A DNA stretch of 64,000 nt, from positions 1,984,001 to 2,048,000 of the forward strand of contig NZ_UGOZ01000001.1 of assembly GCF_900452865.1 (NCBI RefSeq). The letters are read 5' to 3'. The notes beneath the pieces are model-generated. The model was not told the DNA's origin. It did no database searches and saw nothing but the letters and a program-made list of their open reading frames with translations. Shown here piece by piece: positions 46,501 to 56,201 of this stretch. The position numbers and the translations under genes were made by a program. This stretch comes from Legionella taurinensis (lineage in GTDB: Bacteria; Pseudomonadota; Gammaproteobacteria; Legionellales; Legionellaceae). Positions within the stretch are counted from its first letter, which is position 1. Each line of letters begins with the position of its first letter.

Positions 46501-46830
46501 CTACCGCTCTCGATTCCGTTTATCATACTCTTCATGACTTCCAGCCCAGAGCACCTTAACAATTGATGTTTTATAAGCAACTTTAATCTCAAGCCTATAT
46601 TTATTACCTTTAACATTAAAAATTACGATATTATTAGCCAAAAAACTCGCACTTCCATATTTGGCTTTAATATCATGTGGAGTAGTCCATATAGTTCCCT
46701 CTACCTCTCCAATCCAGGTATTTATCCATTTTTTTACCTCTGGCCTGGATGTTATGAATGAGTCCAGAATTTCTTTTCCTATCAAAGTCATTCCAGAAGC
46801 CAGTAACTCCGTTTTAATCTCATTGTTCAA
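46501..46830 (-). CDS. higB: HigB-family toxin (mRNA interferase)
   Basis: The frame is 109 residues from a TTG at 46830; an ATG at 46791 (MTLIGKEILDSF) aligns better with HigB starts and would give 96. The core is HDIKAKYGSASFLANNIVIFNVKGNKYRLEIKV with the terminal WAGSHEEYDK, which is the HigB toxin pattern of ribosome-dependent mRNA cleavage. It heads the higB-higA-beta operon with the toxin first, as is usual for HigBA. The AT-rich 46831-47052 should carry its promoter. Confidence 0.85.
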   Translation of the reverse strand: MNNEIKTELLASGMTLIGKEILDSFITSRPEVKKWINTWIGEVEGTIWTTPHDIKAKYGSASFLANNIVIFNVKGNKYRLEIKVAYKTSIVKVLWAGSHEEYDKRNRER

Positions 46831-47052
46831 TGAGTTACCCCAACAAGTTTATTTTAATTCTTTATGATATTATAGTTCCCAAATTAAGAACTTTCAATTG
46901 ATTCCCAAAAAAGAAAATAAAATTACAATAATAAATAAATTTCGGCTTTATTTAATATTTCTTGAGAAAATAAATTTATAGTGAAATATTGAGATTTTTG
47001 GAAAACAAAATCTAACTGATTGAGGGGCATCATCCTGTCTCAATAATATATG

Positions 47053-50000
47053 TTAGCTCCAAGCAACACTTAATGTTTCGGCCTGTCTCAAAACCAACTC
47101 AACTGCTTGTTCCTGTTTATCGGGAGGATACTTATACTTGCGCAAAATACGTTTAACCATCAAGCGTAATTTAGCTCTCACGCTCTCCCGAACTGACCAA
47201 TCGACACTGACATTTTTACGTAGATTTTCTGTGAGTTCATGTGCTATTTTCTTGAGGGTTTCATCACCTAACTCTTTAACTGATATTTCATTATTAGCCA
47301 ATGCATCGTAAAAAGCTAACTCATCCTCATTCAGACCTAATTCGTCTCCACGATTAACCGCTTCTTTGAATTTTTTGGCCATCTCACATAATTCTTCCAT
47401 TACTTGAGCTGTTTCAATAGCACGGTTTTGATAGCGCTTTATGGTACTAACCAATAAGTCTGAGAATTTTTTCTCCTGAATTACATTAGTAGCAAAACGG
47501 GTTCTGATCTCACCTTCAAGCAAACGCTCTAGCAATTCAATCGCTAAGTTTCTCTCAGGCAACTCTCGTACTTCAGCAAGAAACTCTTCATCAAGAATGC
47601 CTATATTAGGCTTATCCAAACCCACAGCATCAAAGATATCAACCACTTCATCAGATACTACAGCAGAACTTATTATCTGCCTGATAGCCAATTCACGCTC
47701 TTCATTAGTTCGCTTTTTGGCTGAAATATCACGCTTGGTCAGGATTATTTTTACCGCCTGCATAAAGGCTACTTCTTCACGAACAGCTCGCGCTTCATCT
47801 AAGGTGCAACATAGGCTGAAGGCTTTAGACATGGCTAAGGCTGTATCTGCAAAGCGCTTTTTACCATCATCTACACCCAATACATGGTTAGCGGCTTTTG
47901 CAAGGAGGCTATGGCCACTGGTTAGAAAACTACTGTAATCAAAACCATGTAGTATTGAGCGCAGTACATCAAGTTTTACTTCTAATAAAGCATAAGCTTC
48001 ATATGCGTCAACGGTTGGCCTGCCATGACCATTGCTTGCTGTGTAGTCTTTCAGGGCTTTCTTCAGATCATTAGCGATACCAATATAATCAACAACCAAA
48101 CCACCTTGCTTGTCTCCAAAGACACGATTTACTCGGGCAATTGCCTGCATAAGATTGTGGCCTTTCATTGGCTTATCAATGTATAACGTATGGGCGCAGG
48201 GAACATCAAAACCTGTTAACCACATATCACGAACGATGACCAAGCGCAGCTCGTCCTCTGGATTCTTAAATCGTTTCTCAAGATCCTTACGTACTTGCTT
48301 AGAGTAAATATGGGGGCGTAGTAAAGGTTTATCACTGGCTGATCCAGTCATAACAACTTTTATTGCACCTTTTGTTGGATCGTCACTATGCCATTCAGGT
48401 CGTAAGGCGATAATCTCATTATAGAGATGAACACAGATGTCTCTGCTCATACCTACAATCATCGCTTTACCGTATTGAGCTTTATTCCGCTCTTCAAAGT
48501 GATTAATTAAATCAGCGGCTACTTGTTTAATGCGAGGCTCTGCTCCGACTACTTTTTCTAAAGCAGCCCAGCGGGATTTCAGCTTTGCTTGCTCGCTATC
48601 CTCTTCATCCTCTGCTAATTCATCAACGTCATCATCAAGCCTTGGAATTTGATCTGAATTTAAAGATAACTTGGCAAGTCGAGACTCATAATAAATGGCA
48701 ACTGTTGCCCCATCCTCTTTAGCTTGTTGCATGTCATAGATATGGATGTAATCGCCAAACACTGCCCGAGTATCACGATCTTCACTTGAAACAGGGGTTC
48801 CTGTAAAAGCTACAAAAGTCGCATTGGGTAAGGCATCCCGTAAATGCTGCGCATATCCCACATTATATTTCTCTTGGCCGGATTTGCCCTTAAGCTCTGC
48901 TGTAAATCCATACTGAGTCCGATGTGCTTCATCAGCAATAACAACAATATTACGTCTATCAGACAAGACAGGAAAAATATCTTCATCTTCACCAGGCATG
49001 AATTTTTGGATAGTAGCAAACACAATCCCACCCGATGGGCGATTGTTTAATTTGGCACGCAAATCTTGCCGCGATTCAGCTTGCACAGGCTGCTCACGCA
49101 GCAAATCCTGACCAAGCGAAAAAACGCCGAATAACTGTCCGTCTAAATCATTACGATCGGTAATAACAACAATAGTAGGGTTTTCCATCGCCACTTCGCG
49201 CATCACTCTCGCGGCAAAACAAGTCATGGTAATACTTTTACCACTTCCTTGGGTATGCCAAACAACGCCCCCTTTTTTATTACCATCTGGTCGTGACGCA
49301 GTGATCACCTGTTGGATAGCAGCACGTACCGCATGGAACTGATGGTATCCTGCAATTTTTTTGACAAGTTCTCCATCATCTTCAAACAAGATGAAGAATC
49401 GCAGATAATCTAAAAAATAAGCTGGGGCAAGTATGCCACGTGTCAACGTTTCAAGCTCCCCAAATTGGCCTAGTGGATCAAGCGTCACTCCGTCAATAGT
49501 TCGCCAAGACATAAACCGTTCCATATTGGCAGAGAGTGAGCCCATACGCGCTTCACTGCCGTCTGAAATAATTAAAATTTCATTATATTGAAAGATATCT
49601 GGAATTTGTTCTTTGTAGGTCTGGATTTGATTAAATGCCTTTCCTATGTCCGCGTTTAAATCAGCCGAATTTTTTAATTCAATTAATACCAATGGCAACC
49701 CATTAATGAACAAAAGGATATCTGGTCGTCTGGTGTGTTTTTCACCTTTGATAGAGAACTGATTAACAGCCAGCCACTCGTTATTTGATGGTATTTCAAA
49801 GTCAATTAAACGAACAAAATCACCTCGAGTTTCGCCGTCTTTCTGATACTGTACGGGAACACCATTTACTAAATAATGATGTAGGCGACGATTGGCTGAT
49901 AATAGGATTGGCGTATTTAAATCGCGTACTTGTTGTAAGGCATCTTCGCGAGCTGCTGGTGGAACTTCAGGATTTAGTTGGTTGATAGCCCTTCGTAAAC

Positions 50001-50139
50001 GTTCTATTAGCAATATGTCTTGATAGTTGCTGCGTTCTGGGGCTTCACCATCACAGGCAATGGTTGGGCCATAAACATGGTTATAGTCAATTTCAGATAG
50101 CCAGGTTAGCATCTCTTGCTCGAGTTTGTCTTCAGTCAT
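47053..50139 (-). CDS. hsdR: Type I restriction enzyme, HsdR subunit
   Basis: HsdR moves DNA and cuts it far from the site. The ATG at 50139 is chosen (1028 residues): GGAG lies seven bases before it; the frame to 50172 is inside the RT gene. The order is an N-terminal nuclease ([19 protein letters not shown] near residue 138-156), helicase motif I GSGKS near 297-302, DEAH near 405, motif VAFTGTP, later motif [17 protein letters not shown], and a C-terminal HsdM-binding region. The start overlaps the RT stop by eight bases. It appears intact. Confidence 0.94.
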   Translation of the reverse strand: MTEDKLEQEMLTWLSEIDYNHVYGPTIACDGEAPERSNYQDILLIERLRRAINQLNPEVPPAAREDALQQVRDLNTPILLSANRRLHHYLVNGVPVQYQKDGETRGDFVRLIDFEIPSNNEWLAVNQFSIKGEKHTRRPDILLFINGLPLVLIELKNSADLNADIGKAFNQIQTYKEQIPDIFQYNEILIISDGSEARMGSLSANMERFMSWRTIDGVTLDPLGQFGELETLTRGILAPAYFLDYLRFFILFEDDGELVKKIAGYHQFHAVRAAIQQVITASRPDGNKKGGVVWHTQGSGKSITMTCFAARVMREVAMENPTIVVITDRNDLDGQLFGVFSLGQDLLREQPVQAESRQDLRAKLNNRPSGGIVFATIQKFMPGEDEDIFPVLSDRRNIVVIADEAHRTQYGFTAELKGKSGQEKYNVGYAQHLRDALPNATFVAFTGTPVSSEDRDTRAVFGDYIHIYDMQQAKEDGATVAIYYESRLAKLSLNSDQIPRLDDDVDELAEDEEDSEQAKLKSRWAALEKVVGAEPRIKQVAADLINHFEERNKAQYGKAMIVGMSRDICVHLYNEIIALRPEWHSDDPTKGAIKVVMTGSASDKPLLRPHIYSKQVRKDLEKRFKNPEDELRLVIVRDMWLTGFDVPCAHTLYIDKPMKGHNLMQAIARVNRVFGDKQGGLVVDYIGIANDLKKALKDYTASNGHGRPTVDAYEAYALLEVKLDVLRSILHGFDYSSFLTSGHSLLAKAANHVLGVDDGKKRFADTALAMSKAFSLCCTLDEARAVREEVAFMQAVKIILTKRDISAKKRTNEERELAIRQIISSAVVSDEVVDIFDAVGLDKPNIGILDEEFLAEVRELPERNLAIELLERLLEGEIRTRFATNVIQEKKFSDLLVSTIKRYQNRAIETAQVMEELCEMAKKFKEAVNRGDELGLNEDELAFYDALANNEISVKELGDETLKKIAHELTENLRKNVSVDWSVRESVRAKLRLMVKRILRKYKYPPDKQEQAVELVLRQAETLSVAWS

Positions 50140-51658
50140 CAAGGAGCTCCAATTCATTATTTGGAAGCACATTTTTTAAAGGCAATAGGAAATTAATTTC
50201 TTGCTTTTTAAGAAGCTCAAATGCACCATCTTTATAAGGGTTAGCTAAAGTACCATCAAAAAATAGCTGATAAAGGAGTATCCAGTGTCTATCCAACTCA
50301 TATAAATCTTGCTTATCTAATGAATTGCAATATTCTACAATTCTTTCATTATGATTACCGCCATAATATAAAGCCAGTATAGAAAAAACATCGTTTGTTT
50401 TTATCACTTTGTCCAAAGTTTCTTGTGGTATCTCTGCCTTCAACAAACATAAATAAAATATTGCCCAACACATGCCATCTGATCGGTGATTTTTTGCATT
50501 CTCTTCGACGATAAGAATTAGCTTGTTGATAATTAAATCGTTACCTAAAAAGGAACTTTGATGTCTAACAATTAATGAATATAAAGCTGGCAATAAGGCT
50601 GGTTGATGAAAAGCTAAAGTCAAAACGTAGTGCATCATATCCCTACTGGCTATTTCGCTAAATTTTTTCTTACTAATAACGGCTACTGCATACTTTAATA
50701 CACTACTTTCCGGATGCGCCTTGGACAATCTTACTGCAAAATCCAAGAAGTGAATGACTTGATAGGAGTTCATAGAATCTGCATGAGTGTTCTTTGTATG
50801 TAACTCTGTAGTCCAATCATCATTAATAGGAATGGGTAGCTTTGTAATCAATGTTTTCCTGATATTGAGTGTCAGCTTATATCTTGCAAGCTCTTTAGAT
50901 AAAGTACGAATGAATTCTTGAGCCTTTTCTTCGGTTTCGCAATAACATGTATAATCATCAACATACCGAATAAAATCAAAGCCAGCTTCACTCAGTGCTT
51001 TATCTATACTATCAAGTAAAATTTCAGAAATAATACTGGAAGTTGCAGGACCAATAGCTATACCCTGGGTTTCATTACGCTTGGTTTGTCTAATTGCGTA
51101 ATCAAAATCATTGTACCAACCATTCTTTGTATTCTTTTTGGCTTCAGATAATCCCACCAGTGCCCATGGAATTGCATGGGAATATATACTATGAAAAAAA
51201 TTAGATATATCAGTGTTAACTCTATAAAACTTTCCAAATGAATTGTCGATGGTTTTGCGAAATTTTAAAGAAGGATCATTATATCCATTCATTATTATGA
51301 TACGCCCATCATCATGAGACATTGGCTTTATTTGGCTATTTATATTATTGCAAATATAATCAATTTTATCCCAGTTCTCACAAATAGAAATACAGAGCCT
51401 TGAATAAGATACTGGATGGGGTATTGATAGAATACGATTGATATTATTAAATCGTGTTAAGTTGTACTCAACCTGATCATAACCCTGGAATTCTTTTGCC
51501 CTTTTGTAATCAATCAAAGATAGTGATTCCGCAATATCTTTCTTGAGCATTTCTGTTGAGAAAATAGGTGGAAGTTCTTCTTTTAATCTGCGTTGAAAAG
51601 GTAAGTAATTATGACGCAATAATGCATCTGCAAGAAAATCCTTTCCAATATTGGTCAT
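50132..51658 (-). CDS. Abi-like reverse transcriptase inside the type I restriction operon
   Basis: It has 508 residues from ATG 51658; AAGGA sits about seven bases before it and it overlaps the hsdS stop by four bases. The RT palm has [15 protein letters not shown] (motif A, Asp near 150), [19 protein letters not shown] (motif B) and [12 protein letters not shown] (motif C YVDD, near 232-235), then LNIRKTLI. After about residue 290 there is no maturase or HNH domain; instead a roughly 220-residue helical stretch, as in the Abi (AbiA/AbiK/AbiP2-like) and UG defence RTs. No group II intron or retron RNA was found beside it. The subclass cannot be set from sequence reading alone. Position between hsdS and hsdR with overlaps at both ends is the striking feature. 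Confidence 0.85.
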   Translation of the reverse strand: MTNIGKDFLADALLRHNYLPFQRRLKEELPPIFSTEMLKKDIAESLSLIDYKRAKEFQGYDQVEYNLTRFNNINRILSIPHPVSYSRLCISICENWDKIDYICNNINSQIKPMSHDDGRIIIMNGYNDPSLKFRKTIDNSFGKFYRVNTDISNFFHSIYSHAIPWALVGLSEAKKNTKNGWYNDFDYAIRQTKRNETQGIAIGPATSSIISEILLDSIDKALSEAGFDFIRYVDDYTCYCETEEKAQEFIRTLSKELARYKLTLNIRKTLITKLPIPINDDWTTELHTKNTHADSMNSYQVIHFLDFAVRLSKAHPESSVLKYAVAVISKKKFSEIASRDMMHYVLTLAFHQPALLPALYSLIVRHQSSFLGNDLIINKLILIVEENAKNHRSDGMCWAIFYLCLLKAEIPQETLDKVIKTNDVFSILALYYGGNHNERIVEYCNSLDKQDLYELDRHWILLYQLFFDGTLANPYKDGAFELLKKQEINFLLPLKNVLPNNELELLDD

Positions 51659-52959
51659 ACACATTCCTTTAGTACTTCTTCACTTTCAACTAGTTGCAAT
51701 TGCCCCGAGATCAAACGAGGTAGCAATTTATCTCGTAACAAAGTCAAGGTCATAACTTGCTTCAAATTATTGGCACACTGTTCCCGAACAGGCATGATTA
51801 TTGAGTCAAATGCAGCAAGTATATCGGCAGGTGGAGCAATAAGCATAAGTTTAGCAAGCATTTGACGACTTAACTCAGTTTGTCCAGTTGAACCTTCACC
51901 TAACTGTTCGATTTCTATCTGACGTCTAGAAAGAAGTAATCCAAGATAATTCCAACTTAATGATTCTGCAGCACGAACAACCGTCACATGGGAATCCACA
52001 ATTAATGGTTCATCTATTGAGATAATTTGTGCAACTCGTCCTAGTGTACCCATCCCTGTTGAATTTATTAATACATCACCAAGTAGCAACTCACGACCAG
52101 TAATTTTTCTTTGTGTTGAATCGTGTCTACGAGCTTTGGTTAAATCGACTCTATTATCTCGTATACATTTCTGGTTTATTACGGTAACTCCGCCATTTTC
52201 AGTATATTTTGGGGAAATTCCTCGACTAAGATAAGAAGTTATCTCACTGAGAGAAGTAACTTTCCACCCCTTTGGAATTACACCTAACTCTGACTCCTCA
52301 AAACCATCAGGAAAAAGTGCTGCTGTTTCTGCATCCAATCCTTCAGGTTGACAGCCTTGTGCTTTAGCGAATACAGGGTCGAAATCGATAAACCATGATT
52401 TGAAAAGAGATTGGGCTATGGATTCTAATGTATTATTTGTTTGACGGTTAAGATCTATTTTCTTATCAATTTTTGACATTAAAGTCGCTATGAAGACTTC
52501 ATGAGCTTTATCAAATCGGGGAATTTTTAATTGTTTGATAAGCGGAATTCGTAAATTGCTAACTACAGAACCGGTGCCCTCACTCCATGAAATTTGATTC
52601 TTGACATACGATGATTGGAGCGCATAGAAGAGATAGTTTTCATTAACTTCTTTTTTGGGCCTTAATAATACTTGGCGTTGCCCCAAACAGCATCGGAGAT
52701 TTTCAGGAACAATGCAGACTTCACCCATCGGAGCTTCGCGAGTTAGAACAATATCTCCGGGCTGTGGAGCAGCTCGCTTAACTCTTGATTGATAATGTAG
52801 CTCATCCGTAAAACTTGCAGATGATAAGTCTAATCTTCCATTTCTTATATTCTGATTTCTTAAGACAATAACACCGGAAGATGTCCATTTTGGTGTGGAA
52901 TGTGGGCAATCAATAATTTTATCGCACAGTTCTTCAAGCATTTGGGTATTAAATTCCAT
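51655..52959 (-). CDS. hsdS: Type I restriction enzyme, HsdS specificity subunit
   Basis: It has 434 residues. Two target-recognition domains are separated by conserved helices: the first begins MEFNTQMLEELCDKIIDCPHS and ends near KIDLNRQTNNTLESIAQSLFKSWFIDFDPV (about residue 175-205), and the second starts SELGVIPKGWKVTSLSEI and ends with LKQVMTLTLLRDKLLPRLISGQL. This two-TRD layout is normal, so the site is probably bipartite. It lies between yhcG and the RT gene. The site itself cannot be predicted. Confidence 0.93.
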   Translation of the reverse strand: MEFNTQMLEELCDKIIDCPHSTPKWTSSGVIVLRNQNIRNGRLDLSSASFTDELHYQSRVKRAAPQPGDIVLTREAPMGEVCIVPENLRCCLGQRQVLLRPKKEVNENYLFYALQSSYVKNQISWSEGTGSVVSNLRIPLIKQLKIPRFDKAHEVFIATLMSKIDKKIDLNRQTNNTLESIAQSLFKSWFIDFDPVFAKAQGCQPEGLDAETAALFPDGFEESELGVIPKGWKVTSLSEITSYLSRGISPKYTENGGVTVINQKCIRDNRVDLTKARRHDSTQRKITGRELLLGDVLINSTGMGTLGRVAQIISIDEPLIVDSHVTVVRAAESLSWNYLGLLLSRRQIEIEQLGEGSTGQTELSRQMLAKLMLIAPPADILAAFDSIIMPVREQCANNLKQVMTLTLLRDKLLPRLISGQLQLVESEEVLKECV

Positions 52960-53030
52960 ATTTAATACCCACCTTATCAGCTATTAAGGATACTAAAATA
53001 AAATTTGGCCAAATTTTCACTTGACAAGAA

Positions 53031-54083
53031 TTAATCATCGCTTACCTCCCCACTAAATTCAGCCTCAATCTCTTCAACTGTAGGTAAGCTAGATTTAAGC
53101 TCTTCAGGCAACGATTGAGTAATCTGGTACTCGGATACTCCTATAGGCTTATTAACATCGCTAAGAGCATATTCTACGACTAATTTATCATGGCTTTTGC
53201 AGAGCAGAAGACCAATCGTAGGTTCATCACCTTGGCGTCGCAATTGTGCATCCACCGCTTTGATATAAAAATTTAACTTACCCACATGCTCAGGTTCAAA
53301 ATCTACATTTTTTAATTCGACAACTAGGTAACAGTGAAGTCGAGTATGATAGAACAATAAGTCTATAAAGAATTCACGTTCGCCAACCTGCAGCGGTACT
53401 TGTCTGCCGATGTAGGCAAAGCCTGCGCCGAGCTCTAAAAGAAATTGGGTAATATGTTCAATCAATCCTTGCTCCAGATCTCTTTCATCATACCCTTTGG
53501 TTAGACGTAAGAAATCAAAGACATAAGGATCCTTCAAGGTTTGATGCGCTAAATCAGACTGAGGGGATGGGAGCGCCTTGGTGAAGTTAGATAGTGCCTT
53601 TCCTTCACGCTGCCAGAGATTACTTTCAATTTGATGTGTTAGAACACTTCGACTCCAGCCATATTCGATTGTGTTTCTAATGTAATAAAGCCCTTCCTCA
53701 GCGTTTTTGCATTTATTAATAATGACTTGATTGTGGCCCCAAGGAATTTGCGTTAATTCGGCAACAGCTTGTTGCCAATTTGCAGAGCTCTCAATCCAGA
53801 ACTGTACCCACTGGCGAATAAGCCTAAGATTTCGCTCTGAAAATCCTTTCATATCAGGAAATTCACTCATCAGATCGCGGCTTAATTGTTTGAGAAGTCC
53901 TTCCCCCCAAACGGTGATCTTCTGCTTCTCAATAATATCTGTTCCAAGATCCCAATAGAACATTAATAGCTGCTGATTAACTGTAACAGCCGCTTTAAGC
54001 TGAGCTTGCTTTAACTTGGATCTTAAATCAGTAATCCATTTTTTGTACTCAACATTTTGAGCTATATTCTTCTGTTCGTTCAT
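53031..54083 (-). CDS. YhcG/DUF1016 PD-(D/E)xK nuclease-like protein
   Basis: It has 350 residues. An N-terminal DUF1016 region is present (VNQQLLMFYWDLGTDIIEKQ, FSERNLRLIRQWVQFW, SVLTHQIESNLWQREGKAL). The C-terminal YhcG nuclease-like domain has REFFIDLLFYHTRLHCYLVVELK near residues 240-262, matching a D-x-n-ExK catalytic site. These proteins are often found inside restriction operons; their function is unsettled. It starts three bases after the hsdM stop and is within the operon between hsdM and hsdS. Confidence 0.9.
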   Translation of the reverse strand: MNEQKNIAQNVEYKKWITDLRSKLKQAQLKAAVTVNQQLLMFYWDLGTDIIEKQKITVWGEGLLKQLSRDLMSEFPDMKGFSERNLRLIRQWVQFWIESSANWQQAVAELTQIPWGHNQVIINKCKNAEEGLYYIRNTIEYGWSRSVLTHQIESNLWQREGKALSNFTKALPSPQSDLAHQTLKDPYVFDFLRLTKGYDERDLEQGLIEHITQFLLELGAGFAYIGRQVPLQVGEREFFIDLLFYHTRLHCYLVVELKNVDFEPEHVGKLNFYIKAVDAQLRRQGDEPTIGLLLCKSHDKLVVEYALSDVNKPIGVSEYQITQSLPEELKSSLPTVEEIEAEFSGEVSDD

Positions 54084-54086
54084 GAT

Positions 54087-55643
54087 TTAAATCTCAAATC
54101 CAAGTTTGGCCAAATTATTACGAATAATGACATCCAATTCGGCTCCCTTTGCCATTTGCTCACCTAATTTTTCAGTGAGATGCTGCATTTTTTCCATGAA
54201 GCTTTCGTCATCATCCTCAACCGCTTCAGCACCTACATAACGACCAGGTGTTAATACATGCCCATGTTCTGCTATTTCAGCCAAAGTGACACTGCGACAA
54301 AAACCTGGAATATCAGAATAGTCTGAATTGGTTTCACCATCTGCTCGCCAAGCATGGACAACATCTGCAATTTTCTGAATGTCAGTATCAGTGAGTTCGA
54401 GTTGAGAACGGCTAATCATCGTTCCTAATTTACGAGCATCGATAAATAATACTTCGCCCTTACGGATTGATTTTTGCTTCGCAAGAAACCATAAACAGGC
54501 TGGAATTTGGGTGTTAAAAAACAATTGGCCAGGTAAAGCGATCATGCATTCCACTACATCAGCCTCTACCATCTTGCGGCGGATATCACCTTCACTATTC
54601 TGGCTTGAGCTCATAGAACCATTTGCCAATACAATTCCCGCACGACCATTAGATTTTAGGTGATACAACATATGCTGTAACCAAGCATAGTTTGCATTGC
54701 CTTGTGGGGGTGTTCCGTATACCCAACGTGGATCGCTCTCGAGGCTACCATGCCACCAGTCGGAAATATTAAAGGGTGGATTAGCCAATACAAAGTCAGC
54801 GCGTAAATCTGGATGTTGGTTTTTAGTGAATGAATCTGCTGGTTCTTTGCCAAAATTAAAATCGATACCACGAATAGCAAGATTCATTGCTGCCAAACGC
54901 CAAGTGGTTGGGTTTGATTCTTGCCCATAAATAGATACATCGCCTAATTTGCCACCATGAGCCTCAATAAATTTCTCAGATTGAACAAACATGCCACCCG
55001 AACCACAACATGGATCGTATACTTTGCCTTCATGAGGTGCTAAAACAGCAACCAATGTGCGTACTATGCTCGCAGGAGTATAGAATTGTCCGCCTTTTTT
55101 ACCTTCAGCACTGGCAAATTGGCCGAGGAAATACTCGTATACTTGGCCAAGTAAATCCTTTGCGTTTTCATTGGCAGCACCAAAACCAATGGAAGAGATT
55201 ACATCAACTAATTCTCCTAACTTGCCATCGGGTAATTGAGCACGAGCATATCGTTTATCCAGAATCCCTTTAAGTTTGGGATTGTCTGCCTCTATCAGAG
55301 ATAGTGCATCATCAATTAACTTGCCTATATCAGCTTGTTTAGCCCTTGAACGAAGGCTTTCCCAACGGGCTGCTGCTGGGACCCAAAAAGCATTGACCAC
55401 TTTATAATAATCACGATCTTCTAATTCTTGAGCAAGGGTTTCAGCATCTGCATCGGGGATATAATAATCATCATTTGGATCGACAAAGCGCAAACTCAGT
55501 TCATCACGCCGCATTTGAAAAGTATCGGAAATATATTTCAAGAAAATCAAACCCAGTACAATATGCTTATATTCAGCAGCATCCATATTTGCACGCAATT
55601 TATCGGCTGTTGACCAGAGCGTTTTTTTTATATTCTCTAACAT
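54087..55643 (-). CDS. hsdM: Type I restriction enzyme, HsdM methyltransferase subunit
   Basis: HsdM methylates adenine with S-adenosylmethionine and joins HsdS and HsdR. It has 518 residues. The SAM site is DPCCGSGGMFVQ near residue 210 and the catalytic motif is ADFVLANPPFNISDWW near residue 285. The N-terminal helical domain begins MLENIKKTLWSTADKLRANMD. AGGACG precedes the ATG. It is the second gene of the operon, 12 bases after the small HTH gene. Confidence 0.96.
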   Translation of the reverse strand: MLENIKKTLWSTADKLRANMDAAEYKHIVLGLIFLKYISDTFQMRRDELSLRFVDPNDDYYIPDADAETLAQELEDRDYYKVVNAFWVPAAARWESLRSRAKQADIGKLIDDALSLIEADNPKLKGILDKRYARAQLPDGKLGELVDVISSIGFGAANENAKDLLGQVYEYFLGQFASAEGKKGGQFYTPASIVRTLVAVLAPHEGKVYDPCCGSGGMFVQSEKFIEAHGGKLGDVSIYGQESNPTTWRLAAMNLAIRGIDFNFGKEPADSFTKNQHPDLRADFVLANPPFNISDWWHGSLESDPRWVYGTPPQGNANYAWLQHMLYHLKSNGRAGIVLANGSMSSSQNSEGDIRRKMVEADVVECMIALPGQLFFNTQIPACLWFLAKQKSIRKGEVLFIDARKLGTMISRSQLELTDTDIQKIADVVHAWRADGETNSDYSDIPGFCRSVTLAEIAEHGHVLTPGRYVGAEAVEDDDESFMEKMQHLTEKLGEQMAKGAELDVIIRNNLAKLGFEI

Positions 55644-55655
55644 TGATACGTCCTA

Positions 55656-55877
55656 TTATTTATTCTCAACTAAATCAGTTGGATCTGTATTCTGTTCAGC
55701 AGCATTTCCAGAGCGAACCCATTCATCAATTTCACTGGATTTAAATCGCCATTGTTTCCCTACTTTATGAGCAGGAATACGGCTTTTTTCAAGCCATCTG
55801 TATATAGTTACAGAGGAAACACCCAAATATTCTGCAACTCCATCTACTGAAATCCATTTATCTACTGCTGTGTTCAT
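55656..55877 (-). CDS. Excisionase-type helix-turn-helix protein
   Basis: It has 73 residues: WISVDGVAEYLGVSSVTIYRWLEKSRIPAHKVGKQWRFKSSEIDEWV, a MerR/excisionase-like winged helix of about 50 residues, then an acidic tail. It is the first gene of the restriction operon, 12 bases before hsdM. It may regulate this operon or help excision; the former is favoured by its position far from the integrase. Confidence 0.85.
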   Translation of the reverse strand: MNTAVDKWISVDGVAEYLGVSSVTIYRWLEKSRIPAHKVGKQWRFKSSEIDEWVRSGNAAEQNTDPTDLVENK

Positions 55878-56087
55878 AATGAACCCCTTTCAGTATTTAA
55901 TAATAAATAAAGCTAATGATTATCAAAGATAACTTATGCAAACTCAAGTTTCTATGAAAAATTCAATTTTTAACAAGCTGGTAATTGAAGGGTAACACTA
56001 TAAAAAAAGGGAGTTTACGGAGACAAATCCTTTGTTGATGGAAAATTATCTAATTTTTGAGGTGAATGACGGTATAAGTAAAACTGA

Positions 56088-56114
56088 AGTGAACTCAAGG
56101 AACTTAGGGAACCA
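56088..56114 (+). repeat. Iteron-like 9-base tandem repeats downstream of the helicase gene
   Basis: Three consecutive 9-base units AGTGAACTC, AAGGAACTT, AGGGAACCA share a GGAAC/TGAAC core. A related pair (AGTGAACCA, GAGGGAACA) lies at 56159-56176. The same unit recurs at 58025-58051. The rest of 55878-56201 is AT-rich with no gene. They may be part of a replication origin, by analogy with the P4 type I iterons. Confidence 0.55.
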
Positions 56115-56201
56115 TACTGATTTATAAGCATTTTATTCCCTCCTTCTTGTATTAACCAAGTGAACCAGAGGGAACAATTATAAACTTAACTTTTCTAAAG
56201 C

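Noticed and set aside
50132-51664. Retron, group II intron or diversity-generating element
   Set aside because: No structured RNA gene, maturase domain or template/variable repeat pair is seen around the RT; flanks are overlapping hsd genes.
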